Shown piece after piece: positions 34,808-46,275 of a stretch of 64,000 bases of DNA. Location of the stretch: NCBI RefSeq assembly GCF_002878395.1, contig NC_061118.1, forward strand, positions 92,178,678-92,242,677, given 5' to 3'. Each line of letters starts with the position of its first letter. Within the stretch, counting starts at the first letter, position 1. The notes under the pieces were generated by a model that saw only the letters and a program-made list of their open reading frames with translations, made no database searches and was not told where the DNA came from. A program made the translations under genes and the position numbers. This DNA is from Capsicum annuum (Eukaryota; Streptophyta; Magnoliopsida; Solanales; Solanaceae).

Positions 34808-36459
34808 TGTTGGGTGTATTTATACACTCTAGTGTCACTATTCTAGTCTTTTTAGCGTTGTTTTGAGGATGATTCGTATGCTATATGGGTTGAACATGAG
34901 ATAAATATGTATTAAAGTTTTAAATAATGTGTTAACAATGTTTAAAGTGAATTCCAAACAAGTTTGCACCTAAAAGATTCATTTAGAGTTCAACCTGGAA
35001 AACTAGTGTTACTAGCTTGAGCTAGGTGCTTATCTAGTTGGTCTCGTTGGATTCTAGCGTGTTTAATAAGTTCTTTATGGTTTAAATGTGTAATTATGAG
35101 TGGAATAACTTGTTGGTAGTGAGAAAAGTTCAATTTTATTGAGTGTGCAGATGAACAATAAGTTGAAGATTAACACCAGGCTTAGCTCTTGTTTTAATTC
35201 ATCGTTATGGGTATTGTGTTGTGATTATCTTTAATTTGTGGTGTGTGATTGTGTAGGAATATTTGTGAGCTTAATATGTGATATTTTGATGTTAAAAGTC
35301 TTGGAATCCAGGGGAAATACACCACAAGTCAAGGGATGAAAGATTGGAGGACCAACACTTAACCAAAATTCAAAAAACAACTTCTAGAGGGTCAAGGCAA
35401 TATGGAGGCAACGCCCCACTTAGACTAGGGAAATGAGCAGGGGGGAAGCCTTTCCTAGAGTGGCACTCAACCCAGGTCTCATCCTCACCTGGAATGGGCC
35501 TATAGCTAGGGCGGTTCCCCCTCCATTCCCATTCTCACAAACTACTACAATCCAATCCGAACACGGACTTGGCTTACACCTATACCATAAATACATGTTA
35601 TATCACGTTTTTACATAGATTTGAACATATTTTGGAGATCAAGGGGTTGCTATAACTTCATATTTAGGTTTTTATTATCTCAATTTAATTCATTCACATT
35701 TTTAGTCATTTCTTACCACCTAGTGATTCGATCATGACTATGCATGGGTAAACGCCCTTTTTTGCGGTTAAAGCCAAGAACATGAGTGCTATTGTTTTGA
35801 ATTAAATTTGTTTAACTTTGGTTATCATTATTTCTTGTGTTTTCATCTTTGATTTAACTATTTTAAGTATTCGTGACCCTTAGAATACATCAATTGTCCA
35901 CCTTTTGATCTCGGGAGAGGGAATAGGGGATAGAACATGGAGATGAACAAAGTATGGTTTGTATTGTTTTATGAAATAAGGAATTCAAATTAGTGTCTAG
36001 GACAGGGATGTTATCAGATTCCTTACTTGATTCAAACGAAGGATGATAGCTTAAAAAATTAAGTGGACTATTACATCTCCGCCGAACGATGTAGTTGTAA
36101 GGTTCAACTTAGGTAATGGATTAGAGGTCGGGAGACCATGATCATGCAATTAACCCTACGAATCAACAACTAAGATAATGAATGAAATTCAATAACATAG
36201 TATGATTGTTCAAAGTGCTTTAACCCTGGGTTTTCTCCTATTGATTGTTTCAAGATCTTTACTTTACGCCTTGTTTACTTTACTTGCAAAATTACAAACT
36301 CTCTTTTTGGTTACGCTTGCATCAAATGAATCTTAATTGTGAACTAAAATAGAATTGTTGTTGAATCAAGTCTCTGTGGGATCGATACTTGGCTTTCATT
36401 AGGCCACTTTACTACTTGATAAGACCATGTACACTTGCGTGTGCACTTGAGCGTTGTCA
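34808..36459 (+). repeat. 3' LTR of element D
   Basis: It starts TGTTGGGTGTATTT and ends GCGTTGTCA. It is collinear with the 5' LTR, with scattered substitutions and small indels. Confidence 0.9.
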
Positions 36460-36619
36460 TTGCTTCTATGTTACACTATAATAAATTTAATGCTTCATAT
36501 GATATATACTTGAAACACTTTGATATTTGAAAAAATAAAGAAACTCTCGTCTCTTGATATCTCACTTCTTAACAATTTTTTTTACTTATTTTGTTACTTG
36601 TTTAACTTATTTTTAAAAC
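36460..36619. other. Unassigned AT-rich spacer
   Basis: 160 bases between element D and Cop1. Nothing recognised. Its last five bases, AAAAC, are the Cop1 target duplication. Confidence 0.5.
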
Positions 36620-36863
36620 TGTTATAAATAATTACCATATATAGTGAATGTCTACTTTACTATATACAGTGAATGTCTACTTTACAATATATAGTGAATG
36701 TCTATTTATGAAAAAGTTAGAAACCTCAAAGTTTATTTTCCCCTATAAATAAAGAGGCTTTCCTTCATTGTAATTCACCCATCAAGAATTCCTCATGAGA
36801 AATAAAGAAGTCTTCTTTCTTCTCTCCCAATTCTTCTTTTTCTTTGTTTTATATTTCACAACA
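36620..36863 (+). repeat. 5' LTR of Cop1
   Basis: TGTTATAAATAATTACC...TTTCACAACA. It contains three tandem copies of a block around ATATAGTGAATGTCTACTTT (36653-36710) and the promoter-like CCCCTATAAATAAAGAGG at about 36742. The TATAAATA there is the likely TATA box. Confidence 0.88.
36740..36760 (+). promoter_or_regulatory. Probable TATA box of the Cop1 LTR
   Basis: CCCCTATAAATAAAGAGG is kept in the 3' LTR (CCCCTATAAATAAGGGG) and in both Cop2 LTRs (TATAAATAGAGGGG). It lies about 110 bases before the LTR end. Conservation among diverged copies supports function in the ancestor. Confidence 0.65.
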
Positions 36864-36882
36864 CGTTATCAGCACGAGACTC
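36864..36882 (+). other. Primer-binding-site position of Cop1
   Basis: CGTTATCAGCACGAGACTC directly follows the LTR. Cop2 has TGTTATCAGCACGAGTCTC in the same place. This is not the usual TGGTATCAGAGC, so the tRNA primer is uncertain. Confidence 0.6.
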
Positions 36883-38443
36883 TACCAAACAAAGTGATAT
36901 TATAAATCTAAAAGGTAATTTCAAGGTTAGTGATTCCTTATGTTATTTGTCCTTTGCTACTAATGATATAATTCTTGTTGGATTTGAGAAAAAATAATTG
37001 GTTTGGAACCACTTATGCTTTCAATTTGTTCATGAAGAGCAATACTGTTAAAAGATATGATGATGAATTTAAGTCTCATCTTATTAAGAGGGTAAGCCAT
37101 TGGTTTAATAGTTCCAATGCACCATGATGATAAGATGTTGAGTTTAAGTCCCATAAATTTATAGACTAAGATGTCTTTATGTGGTTAAGAAGTTGAGTTT
37201 GAATCTCAATATGATGGCTAAGGCAAAATAGTGGGTATTTTGTGAAAGGTCATGACACATGTCTCATTGAATATGCTCCATTCCTTGAATTGAATGTGGT
37301 AGCAATAAATCATATGTATGCCTCAATTTTTTTTTGTATAATCTATCATAATTTGATACGCTTAAGGCATGATTATATTTCATTCCTAGGGAATGAGAAT
37401 TTCGATTATTATAAAACAGACCTATACCCTGGGGTTAATGTGACTATATATAAATTCAAACATATTCTTAGTTGCGAAGATATAATAATCCACCTCCAGA
37501 AGAGGTACAATAATTTGAAGATTGAATATCTTCAAGTTACTACGACAAGAAACTTGACTATGAAAAGTTACCTAAGCATGATCAAATCACATGCGATTAT
37601 AAACTAAGAGTTTATTGTTTATCGATACAAAATTCTTTTCATAGTAAACAAGAAGTTCACTAAAGTGAAAAATGCATGTCATGGTAAACTTGGAGTTTAC
37701 TAGTATAAAAGTTCATAAATTGACATAAACGATTGCGACATCTCAAAGATGTGCATACTGAGTATTTAACATATATTAAAGAATTAGAAAATTCTTCATT
37801 ACTTTTAATGTTGCTTGTTATCATGATAAGTTGGTTGGATCAACTAATGTTGGGATTGGATCCCTTAAAATCTGAAAATTATAAAAGGTGAATATGGGCC
37901 CGTTCACCTATCATGTGATATGTTAAAAAGATGCATCAATAAGATGATCACATGTACATTTATTGTCAACCTGCAGTTTGACATTCATCAAGTTGCTTAG
38001 TCAATCAAATTGAGTTAAGAGCATAATTTTTAGATTGTGTAATCAAGACAATTCATCTTGATAATGCTAATTAAGTTGGTGTTAAATACCTTTGATAAAT
38101 AGTTGAATCATTGCTTATGAGAACAAAGCCACATGTGTTGGTCTGAATTATGATATATTGCATACAATAACACTTATTTGCGTTAGACAAAAAATTATGA
38201 CTAATGTTTCCCTCTCAATTGGTTCAGGTGAGGAATCAATTATTCCATCTAGTAGTTATGATATGTGGTATTTGATAAATGAATGTACCATAATGCATAA
38301 AGATGGATTCCTCAAAGAAGATGGAGGATATATGTTAATTTTTCTAACATAAGGGGAAATTATAAGCAGCTATGAAATATGTTTGAAATTATCATCAGAT
38401 CCTTTTTCAAAATATAATTTAAGTCAAACAAATAAACCATATC
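36883..38443 (+). other. Cop1 5' interior, no recognisable protein
   Basis: Degenerate sequence related to the Cop2 interior. Frames at 37242-37607 (121 codons) and 38158-38352 show no domain I recognise and are broken in Cop2. The last five bases, ATATC, are the element C target duplication. Confidence 0.5.
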
Positions 38444-40644
38444 TATAATGCCCCAAAAATACACCCTGGATGCCACACGGTTCTTACAATTCTGAGAGAC
38501 CATAAGCTAACCTATGAGTTGGTACCTGCTGTGAGCACTGAAATAAAATTGATAACAAAATAACATGTACGGAATTTAACTGAAAATTCCATAAGGTTTT
38601 AAATACTAAAAAATGCGATTAAAAATCATAGTTCTGAAAGCGTATGAAAACAATACTGAGAAGACTGTTAATAACAACTGAAAAACTGACTAACTATTTG
38701 AAATAATCTGAAAAGCCTCTAACTGACTGAGGAGTTGATGGGACAAGCCCCCAACTAACTTTAACTGACTACTAAGCTACAAGACTGAGGTAAACATAAA
38801 CGGTCCTCAATATATGAGGACTCACCACTGCTACTGCAGCTGATATGATGGAATGTGTAAGTACGGTCTAAAACCTGAGCGTCCAAACCTATGATATAAG
38901 ACATCAAGAAACGAGTATGAGGTCAGTACTCTGAATGTACTGGTATATAAGATGAGGTTAGGCTGAAATATATGAGTCATATACATGAGATAATAATTGA
39001 CTAAATAACATGAAATAAATAAGTATGAATGCATAAAGCTATAAAAAGTTGAGAATGAATAACCAAGCATAAAACATGATTTTGATATAGTTTGTAAACT
39101 GAAATATTGATACTGAATAACTGATAGTTGTATGCTATGGTCAAGCAAACCTGAAACTGAGCTCTGTAATGAATACCGACTGAGACTATAGGAGAAAGAT
39201 ATAATCGACATATCCTAATATACTATCAGGGTCCAACCTGTAACCCCAATTGGAAGGGTATCAGTACCGCACCATGAGTACTAACATTGGCTATGTGGAT
39301 CCACTAATCTGATATCCCAAATGATGAGGGTGTCATGCCTAACTGATGGGGGACCCCTCAAGGTCTACGGTGGCACCGTAGGTCTGGAACCTAAGGACTA
39401 CTACTAACGTCTCATGCCAACTGACGGGGGAGACAAGTGCCTCATGCCTACTGACAGGGGAGACTCCATCCCTACATTCACTCGGTGCTAAGTTTTACTC
39501 CCAAGTGAATGACACTGATTACTAGACAAAACTGAGCTTAATTGCACTCACAACTGACTGTATTACTGGCTGAATGATATTGCACATGGTATAACTAAAA
39601 TCATTCTATAAATACTGAAAAGTAGGTAAACAACTAAATTTTGGGTATTCATAACCCCCTGAACTCAGTAACAATAATAATAGGAACATACTAAAACTTC
39701 AAAAATATATTAAGTAGTCATTGTTCAAAACACAATCATTTATGCATTTCATAAAACACTTGAAATTCATAGGCAGCATGAGAATAGATAAAACATGTGA
39801 TTTTAACATAAGTGAAATACTAAAATCATGGATTTAGGATTTAACATGCAAACATCATCATTCAAATGTTCAAGGACAATTTCCCATGAAAATACATGGT
39901 AAAAATAATTTATAATCAAGATTCATAATAACTTCATGAAGATAACTCGTAATAACATGTAAGAATCATGGCTTTAAACTTGAAAATGGATTCTTGAACA
40001 CCATGGGTGAAAAGGGCCCATGAATAAATATCACACATACCTTAATTAATGAATTAGTAAAAGTTCTTGGTGGTTTCTTAAAGCTTGAGCTTGAATTTTT
40101 TAAGAGGCTAGGACTTGTTCTTGAGAGAGAATTGCTTTCTTTTGAGAGAATTTTGAGTAAAATGTGAAAAATAATGCTTTTGGGACCCTTAATCACGTGT
40201 TATGTGTCAATTTGGTGAAGGTAAAAGACCCAATTGCCCTTGGAAAAACGTAATCAAAAGTTGGAAAAATAGGGGCGGGTGATGAGCTGGGCGCGCAAGC
40301 TCTGGACCGACGGTCTAAACCCCATGCTGTGGTAACCCCCAGCAGGGGACCAAGCCCCATGTCGTGGGCCCATTCTGAGGGGTCTATTATTTTGCATCTC
40401 CAAACGTGTCCGTACGCTCGTCCAAAAATTCTGAAACTTACCTGAGAAGTTCTATCGACAACCCCTATAATGAATCAACTTAAAAATTAACTTTTTATGT
40501 TGGGTAGGTCAAAAATAAAATCATTGAAGTTTAGGGTCTTTAGAAATGAATAATTCCTTACACTTAGTGAAATTTTCTAACTCTTGAACCCCTTTTACAC
40601 ACAATGTTGAGCTGAATTAAGCTAGGATCTTACGGGGTCTTACA
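38444..40644 (-). repeat. 3' LTR of element C
   Basis: 2,201 bp. On the minus strand it starts TGTAAGACCCCGTAAGATCC and ends GGGGCATTATA. It contains about 725 bp (39148-39870) that are missing from the 5' LTR. Open frames at 38831-39211 and 39966-40196 fall in this LTR and are chance frames. Confidence 0.88.
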
Positions 40645-40680
40645 ATATCTCCCCCTTGGGAACATTCGTCCTCGAATGAG
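40645..40680 (-). other. Polypurine tract region of element C
   Basis: The minus strand reads CATTCGAGGACGAATGTTC then CCAAGGGGGAGATAT, directly before the LTR start. CGAGGACGAATG followed by a purine run is typical of plant Ty3 elements. Confidence 0.85.
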
Positions 40681-40720
40681 ACTGATTAAGCTAAGAATAC
40701 TGATGAATTGAGGTTACATA

Positions 40721-41111
40721 CTAAATATGCATAACTAAAAACATGATCACATGACTGAAGCTGAAACATGATGAATGACTGATCTGATTCATGAATGCAT
40801 GCAATAACATGAACATGATTACATGGATGAAACTGAGAATTGAAAATAAAAATCTAATGCCATCACCAAAAATAATGTGGCCAAGGAAAGCTACAGATCT
40901 TAGCCAAAACTCGCACTTACTGAATATAGCAAATAGTTGATGGGCTCTAAGAGTCTGCAATACTATTTTGAGATGGTTTGCATGATTATTTTTACTACAG
41001 GAATAGACAAGAATATCATCAATGAAGACTATGACGAACATGTCCAAGTACTATTTGAACACTCGTTCATCAAGACCATGAAAGCTGGTAGAGCATTTAC
41101 CAGACCAAAGG
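40721..41111 (-). pseudogene. Element C reverse transcriptase, C-terminal part
   Basis: The minus strand reads FGLVNALPAFMVLMNE, then in the next frame [20 protein letters not shown] and [20 protein letters not shown], then [11 protein letters not shown]. This is the catalytic half of a Ty3 RT with the FIDDILVYS box intact. A frameshift lies just before the box. After GDGI similarity stops, and only 200 bp of non-coding sequence separates it from the polypurine tract, so RNase H and integrase have been deleted. The N-terminal half is at 45138-45408, across LINE-2. Confidence 0.85.
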
Positions 41112-41494
41112 AACAACAAAAACAACAACATACCCAGTATATTCCCACCAAGTGGGGTCTGGAGAGGGTAAGTGTACGCAGTCCATACCACTACCTCAAA
41201 TGTGAGATAGAGAGGCTATTTTTGATAGACCCCCGGCTAAAAAAAAATAATCTAAGATAAGATAAGGAATAGTAGTAGAATAAGATAACACTGAAATTAA
41301 CATATTCAATAATAACAAAAGCAAGATACTCCAAGTAAAAAACAAAACATACAACATCCTAACTTAGACTAGACTTCTGCCCTAATTTGCGTCCTTCACA
41401 ACTTCCTATCTAGGGTCATACCCTCGGTAAGATGAAGTTGCTCCATATCATGTCTAATCACCTCCTTCTAATATTTCTTTGGTCTACCTCTACC

Positions 41495-41779
41495 TCACTT
41501 TAAACCATCCCTAGCTAATATCTTACACCTCCGCAGTGGTGTATCTGTGCTCCTCCGTATCACATAACCGAACCATCTCAACCTCGTTTTCCTAATTTTG
41601 TCCTTCACCAAAGCCACTCCCACCTTATCCTGAATAACCTTATTTATAATCCTATCTTTCCTAGTACACCCACATATCCACCGAAGCATTCTCATCTCCT
41701 CCACCTTCATCTTCTGGATGTGGAACTTCTTAACAGGACAACACTCTGCCCCATGCAACAAAGTCAATCTAACCACCAC
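41495..41779 (-). pseudogene. LINE-2 polyprotein C-terminal tail
   Basis: An open frame of 94 residues: [36 protein letters not shown], then [20 protein letters not shown] and [11 protein letters not shown]. This is the post-RT tail of plant RTE LINEs, matching LINE-1. It is separated from the RT frame by stops between 41780 and 41904. Confidence 0.87.
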
Positions 41780-41904
41780 TCTGTAAAACTTTCCTTTAAG
41801 TTTGGGAGGTACCTTTTTATCATATAAGATACCAAAGGCGAGCCTCTATTTCATCTACCCTACCCGATCCAATAAGTGACATCCTCATTAATCTATCTAT
41901 TATC

Positions 41905-42881
41905 TTAAATCATCGACCCCAAATACTTAAAACTATCTTTCTTACTGATAGAATGAGTGTCAATATTAACAACCACATCAGACACCTCGCTGAACTTACA
42001 CTCCAAATACTTCGTCTTGAACCTACTCAACCTAAACCCTTTAGACTCAAGAGTTTGCCTCCAAACCTCCAACTTAGCATTAACTCCACTATGAGTCTTG
42101 TTAATTAAGACTACATCATCTGCAAAAAGTAAATAATAAGGCACCTCATCCTTACTGTGCCTCATCAAAGCATCCATCACCAAGGCAAAAAAAAATGGAC
42201 TAAGCATCGATCCTTGATGTAACACCATTAAAAAGAGAAAATACTCTGAGTCCCCTCCCCCAACCCTAAATCAAGTCTTTTCTCCATCGTACATATCCTT
42301 AATTATCCTAACATATACTATAGGTACACTTCTAACCTCCAAACATCTCTAAAGAACCTCCCTAGGAACTTTATCATAGGCCTTCTCTAAGTCGATAAAC
42401 ACCATGTATAAATACTTCTTCCTTTCCCTATATTGCACCACCAATCTCCTGACTAGATGGATGACTTCTGTAGTCGAGCGCCCTAGCATAAATCCAAATT
42501 GATTTTCATAAATAGTAACAATCCTCCGCAACCTCAGCTCTATCACCCTCTCCCAGACCATCATAGTGTGACTCAAAACTTAATACCCCAATAATTATTG
42601 CAATCCTGAATGTCGCTCTTATTCTTATACAATGGAATTATCTTACTTTTCCTCCAAGCTTCGGGCATCCTTGTCGTCTTGCAAATTATGTTAAGCAATC
42701 GAGTCAACCACTCCATACCTACCCCTCTTATGCACTTCCAAAACTCCACCAAAATCTCATGTGGCCCCATCGCTCTACCTCTATGCATCATATAAATAGC
42801 CCCATTAACCTCCTCTACCTTAATGCTCCTCCAATAGCTATAATCGTGAAACCTCTCAGAATGCTCCAATTCTCCCAACAC
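41905..42881 (-). pseudogene. LINE-2 reverse transcriptase domain
   Basis: Non-LTR RTs prime on nicked chromosomal DNA. Three consecutive open pieces in different frames or separated by stops make up the domain. 42573-42881 holds GAIYMMHRGRAMGPHEILVE and KIIPLYKNKSDIQDCNNYWG. 42349-42576 holds [20 protein letters not shown] and [18 protein letters not shown], with the first catalytic aspartate region intact. 41905-42228 holds [14 protein letters not shown] and [15 protein letters not shown], the FADD catalytic box. Key residues remain, so it was probably active not long before the stops arose. Confidence 0.9.
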
Positions 42882-43297
42882 AATACTAGTATCATTTCCA
42901 TCGTTCAGGATCTTATGAAAGTAAGACTACCATCTCTTTCTAATATGACCCTCCTCCACCAAAACTTTGCCTTCTATATCCTTAATACACTTTACCTGAT
43001 CTAAGTCCTGAGTCCTCCTCTCCCTAACCTTGGAAAGCCTATACAACTTTTTATTCCCACCTTTACTATCTAACATTATGTATAAACTTTTGAAAGCAGC
43101 ATCCTTATCCCTCGTGACTGCTAACTTTGCCTCTCGCTTAGCAATCTTATACTTCTCCCTATTCTTATGTTTATCTTATTTATCCTTACTCTCTACCAAC
43201 TTTACATATACTCTCTTCTTGGCCTTCATCTTTCCCGTCACCTCTTCGTTCCACCACTAGTTTCCTTGGTGCTTGTCCGAACAACTACTAGAGACCC

Positions 43298-44199
43298 TCA
43301 ACACCTCTCTATATGTATTCCTAATGTAGTTAGAAGTCTCATCCCATCTATAACCCCTCCACTCCCCCAAGCCTTCCTCGCCATCAACTTATTCCCTATA
43401 TTCAGTGCACTGGCCAAAGTCAGACTGCCCCATCTAATCCTCGATTGACCCTCCATACCTCTCCTCTTCCACTCTTTTATGATCTCTAAGTTCATCACCA
43501 AAATCCTATGTTGGGTCAAAAACCTCTCTCGATCTGACCTTACAATCCTTACAAATACCCTTATCCCCTTTTCTAAGGAGCTAAAAGTCAATATGAGTCT
43601 TGGAAACCAAACTACAGAAGGTAACCAAGTGAACCTCCTTCTTGGGAAAGTTTGAATTACTACCACTAACCCAAACACCCGAGCAAAATCTACAAGTGCC
43701 ACTCCTTCAACATTCCTTACACCAAACTCGTGTCCTCTATGCACATCATCATAACCTTTCAAAGAAGACCCTATGTGCCTATTGAAATCCTTTCGTATGA
43801 AAAGCTTCTCATTACTGGGGACACTCCTCACCATCTCATCCAAATCCTCCCAAAATTTCTTCTTTTCTTCATCATCCAAGCCTGTATGGGGTGCATGCGT
43901 ACTAATAATATTCCAAGAAGACCCTCCAATAACTAGCTTAATTGACATCATCCTATCGTTGACACTCTTAATCTCTACCACTTCTTTCATAGCTCATCAT
44001 CTACTAAAATACCTATATCATTCATATTCCTCACGCTTCTTGAGTACCACAACTTATATCCATCTACTACTCTCACCTTAGAACCTATCCATTTCGTTTC
44101 TTGGAGACAAGATATATTAGTTTGCCTTTTTCTAAGAATTTTCACTAGCTCTAATGACTTCTCCAATAAAGACCCTATGTTCCACGACCCTACTTTCAA
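43298..44199 (-). pseudogene. LINE-2 apurinic-type endonuclease domain
   Basis: This endonuclease nicks target DNA to start insertion. 43987-44199 begins MKVGSWNIGSLLEKSLELVK and has ISCLQETKWIGSKV, the conserved N-W-N and Q-E-T residues. After a stop, 43298-43990 continues with WNIISTHAPHTGLDDEEKKK, LFIRKDFNRHIGSSLKGYDD and VRNVEGVALVDFARVF. The usual GDFN motif reads KDFN. Between FARVF and FLTQHRILVMNLEI the open frame departs from the family sequence. The expected residues (KKEVHLVTFCSLVSKTHIDF) are found in another frame, so two compensating frameshifts are present. Confidence 0.88.
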
Positions 44200-45137
44200 C
44201 TTATAGTCATCCTTATTCCATTTACCCTTTCTACCCCTAACCCTACCCCGGCCTTAGTCCACGCCCCCAACCCCGACCCCGACCCAAGCCTCACCTATAG
44301 ACATGACCCTATGCCAACACCATCAATCACAACCACCACAGACAGCACCGACCAAGAATACTAAAAGCACAAAGCTTAGACAACCAACTAAAAAAGTACT
44401 ACCAAGTCCACACTTTAGAACTACTAAGAACAACAAAAGGCAAAAATACAAATAGGATTAACAATTAAAACACTATTTGAAATACAAAAATCAACTAGTA
44501 AATTGTCACCCGCAAATAAGATAGTCGGCCAAGATACGAAGAAAATAGATTAGAAATAGGAATATTAAGAAAAACAACCAGTAGCAGCCCCTAGAGTCAA
44601 GAAAGCTATACACACAACTAGAAAAGAAGGAGCGAGTGCACCTGATCAAAGATAGGTCAATTTTACTTGATTGAATCGCTGGATTCCAATAATTTGCGGT
44701 AGAAATTGATCGCCAAAATTCTGTTGTTGCTGCCAGAATCTATGCTTGTAGTACCTGCCAGAGGATATAGAAAAAGAAAAGAAAGGGATCACCAAAGTGA
44801 TATCACCTAAGATATGTCATCAAAACTGCACCGACGCGGTGCCTATGCAAGACTGAGTCACTGGTAGAGAAAAATTCACCGGATAATCCAGCCGCAAGAA
44901 AGTAGCCAATAAAAATATTCACTTATTCTGAAAGAGATGAGGCAGATTAGCCCTTGGAAAATTAGGGTTTTTAAAACTATTGTTCTGGTAGCACTCAATG
45001 TTCTCTGATAAAATGGTCGGTAAGGTACTGGCCGGCGGCGAGGTGCTTTTTCTCACGTATTTATCGATCAAAATAAAGAAACTGTACCGGTGAGTTGTCG
45101 GCGTAATTTTTTTCATGGAGAGCCTGTATCGGCTCAA
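44200..45137 (-). other. LINE-2 5' leader
   Basis: About 0.9 kb before the endonuclease with no recognisable frame. It includes a C-rich plus-strand stretch at 44228-44290 (TACCCTTTCTACCCCTAACC and repeats of CCCGACCCC). RTE-type LINEs usually lack a separate first ORF, which fits. Confidence 0.55.
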
Positions 45138-45408
45138 AAGTATAAGACATAACTAGAAATTTAAAGTGACCATAATGGGTCCTGAAAGCCATCTTTGGAA
45201 TATTACATTCTCTGACTCTGAGTTGATGATAGCCGGATCTGAGGTGTATCTTAGAGAAATAACTGGCACCTTGAAGTTGGTCGAACGAGTCATCAATCCT
45301 TGGGAGTGGATATTTATTCTTGATTGTGACTTTGTTCAACTGACAGTAACCGACGTACATTCTAAGAGAACTGTCTTTCTTTCGCACCAAAAAACTAGAG
45401 CGCCCCAT
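45138..45408 (-). pseudogene. Element C reverse transcriptase, N-terminal part
   Basis: The minus-strand frame reads [60 protein letters not shown] and [15 protein letters not shown]. This is the Ty3 RT finger and palm region (usual form DLRSGYHQL, here [10 protein letters not shown], so the first catalytic aspartate appears as histidine). After this point the sequence becomes LINE-2 leader. Confidence 0.87.
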
Positions 45409-45759
45409 GGGGAAATATTGGGTCTGATGAATACCTTGTCTAGGATATATTTTAGTTGTTCTTTCAACTCCCTACACTCATATGAAGCCATTTTGTAGGG
45501 CGGAATAGAGATAGGTCAGCTATTTAGAAGAAGGTTTATTCCGAAGTCAATATCCCTTTCGGGAAGAACCCCGGGAAGGTCTTCAGGGAACATATCTGGA
45601 AACTTTCTCACTACCGAAACTGACTCAAGATTGGGAGTCTCAAAATTTGAGTCTTTGACTCAAATAAAACGGTAAACACACCCCTTAGATATCATTTTTC
45701 TTGCTCTAAGGTACAAAACAAGCTGACCCCTAAGCACTGAAGTACTACCCTTCGCACTG

Positions 45760-46110
45760 AAGTACTACCCTTCTATTCAATCACTGGGTTATCTGGAAAT
45801 TAAAACTAAACGACTCTATTTCTATAGTCAACTGAAGCATAGCATGAGTGGAGCCAATCCATGCCAAGAATGACACAAAAATCATTTATCTCTAACTCCA
45901 TAAAATCAACTGAAGTAACTTTCTAGGATATTGTGATTGGACAGTTCCTGTATACCTACCTGACTATAATAGAGACACCTACTGGGGTAGATACTGAGAA
46001 GGATTCTACTAAGATTTCGAGATATATTCCAAAATTGACAATTATATATGGGGTTACAAAAGATAGTGAAGTCCTGGGATCTAATAAAGCATAAATATGT
46101 AAATGAAAGA
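45760..46110 (-). pseudogene. Element C retropepsin remnant
   Basis: On the minus strand, around 46076-46100, the active site reads ALLDPRTSLSFVTPYIIVNF. Relatives have LLDPGATLSFVTPY, so the aspartate is kept and the glycine replaced by arginine. The C-terminal motif around 45840-45880 reads VILGMDWLHSCYASVDYRN. Stops interrupt the frame between them. Confidence 0.8.
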
Positions 46111-46275
46111 CTTGTAACATACCCATAACCACATCAAGAGAACTTTCCTAATCATGATGGGTCTGGAGGGCATACAAACTATTCTGGCACTGACCGTTGG
46201 TGGCACCGGAAGTGGAGCCCTACTGAGTTGAGCGACCTGCTGGTGCTACTGAAGAGCTAGCCTGACCTTGCTGAT

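Larger units (their letters stand above)
28705..36459 (+). mobile_element. Element D: Athila-type Ty3 retrotransposon lacking polymerase
   Basis: A plus-strand element with LTRs 28705-30392 and 34808-36459, an Asp-tRNA-type primer site, gag, a retropepsin region, then about 1.6 kb of non-coding DNA up to a decayed polypurine tract. RT, RNase H and integrase are absent: protein similarity runs from the protease straight into the conserved C-terminal block. It is therefore a deletion derivative that depended on a partner element for copying. I see no clear target duplication at the two ends. Confidence 0.87.
41112..45137 (-). mobile_element. LINE-2: near full-length RTE-type LINE nested in element C
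   Basis: A minus-strand non-LTR retrotransposon of about 4.0 kb. Its 3' end is a (TTG)n tail preceded by GGGGGTCTATCAAAAATAGC, as in LINE-1. Endonuclease, reverse transcriptase and the C-terminal tail all follow in one direction. It splits the element C RT between KFLVMS and FGLVNA. A 5' leader of about 0.9 kb precedes the endonuclease. A clean target duplication was not found, so the 5' border is placed by where RT similarity stops and could shift by 10-20 bases. Confidence 0.9.

Noticed and set aside
28697..36465. Target-site duplication for element D
   Set aside because: The five bases outside each LTR (CCTGA and TTGCT) do not match.
37242..37607. 121-codon frame in the Cop1 5' interior
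   Set aside because: No recognisable copia domain and the related Cop2 interior does not keep it open.
38831..39211. 126-codon minus frame
   Set aside because: Falls in the element C LTR, partly in the segment absent from the other LTR; no coding similarity.
42610..43448. Several plus-strand frames across LINE-2
   Set aside because: Antisense shadows of the LINE endonuclease and reverse transcriptase on the minus strand.
45138..45180. Target-site duplication for LINE-2
   Set aside because: Short similarities (CTTTTG/CCTTTG) on the two sides are too weak to call.
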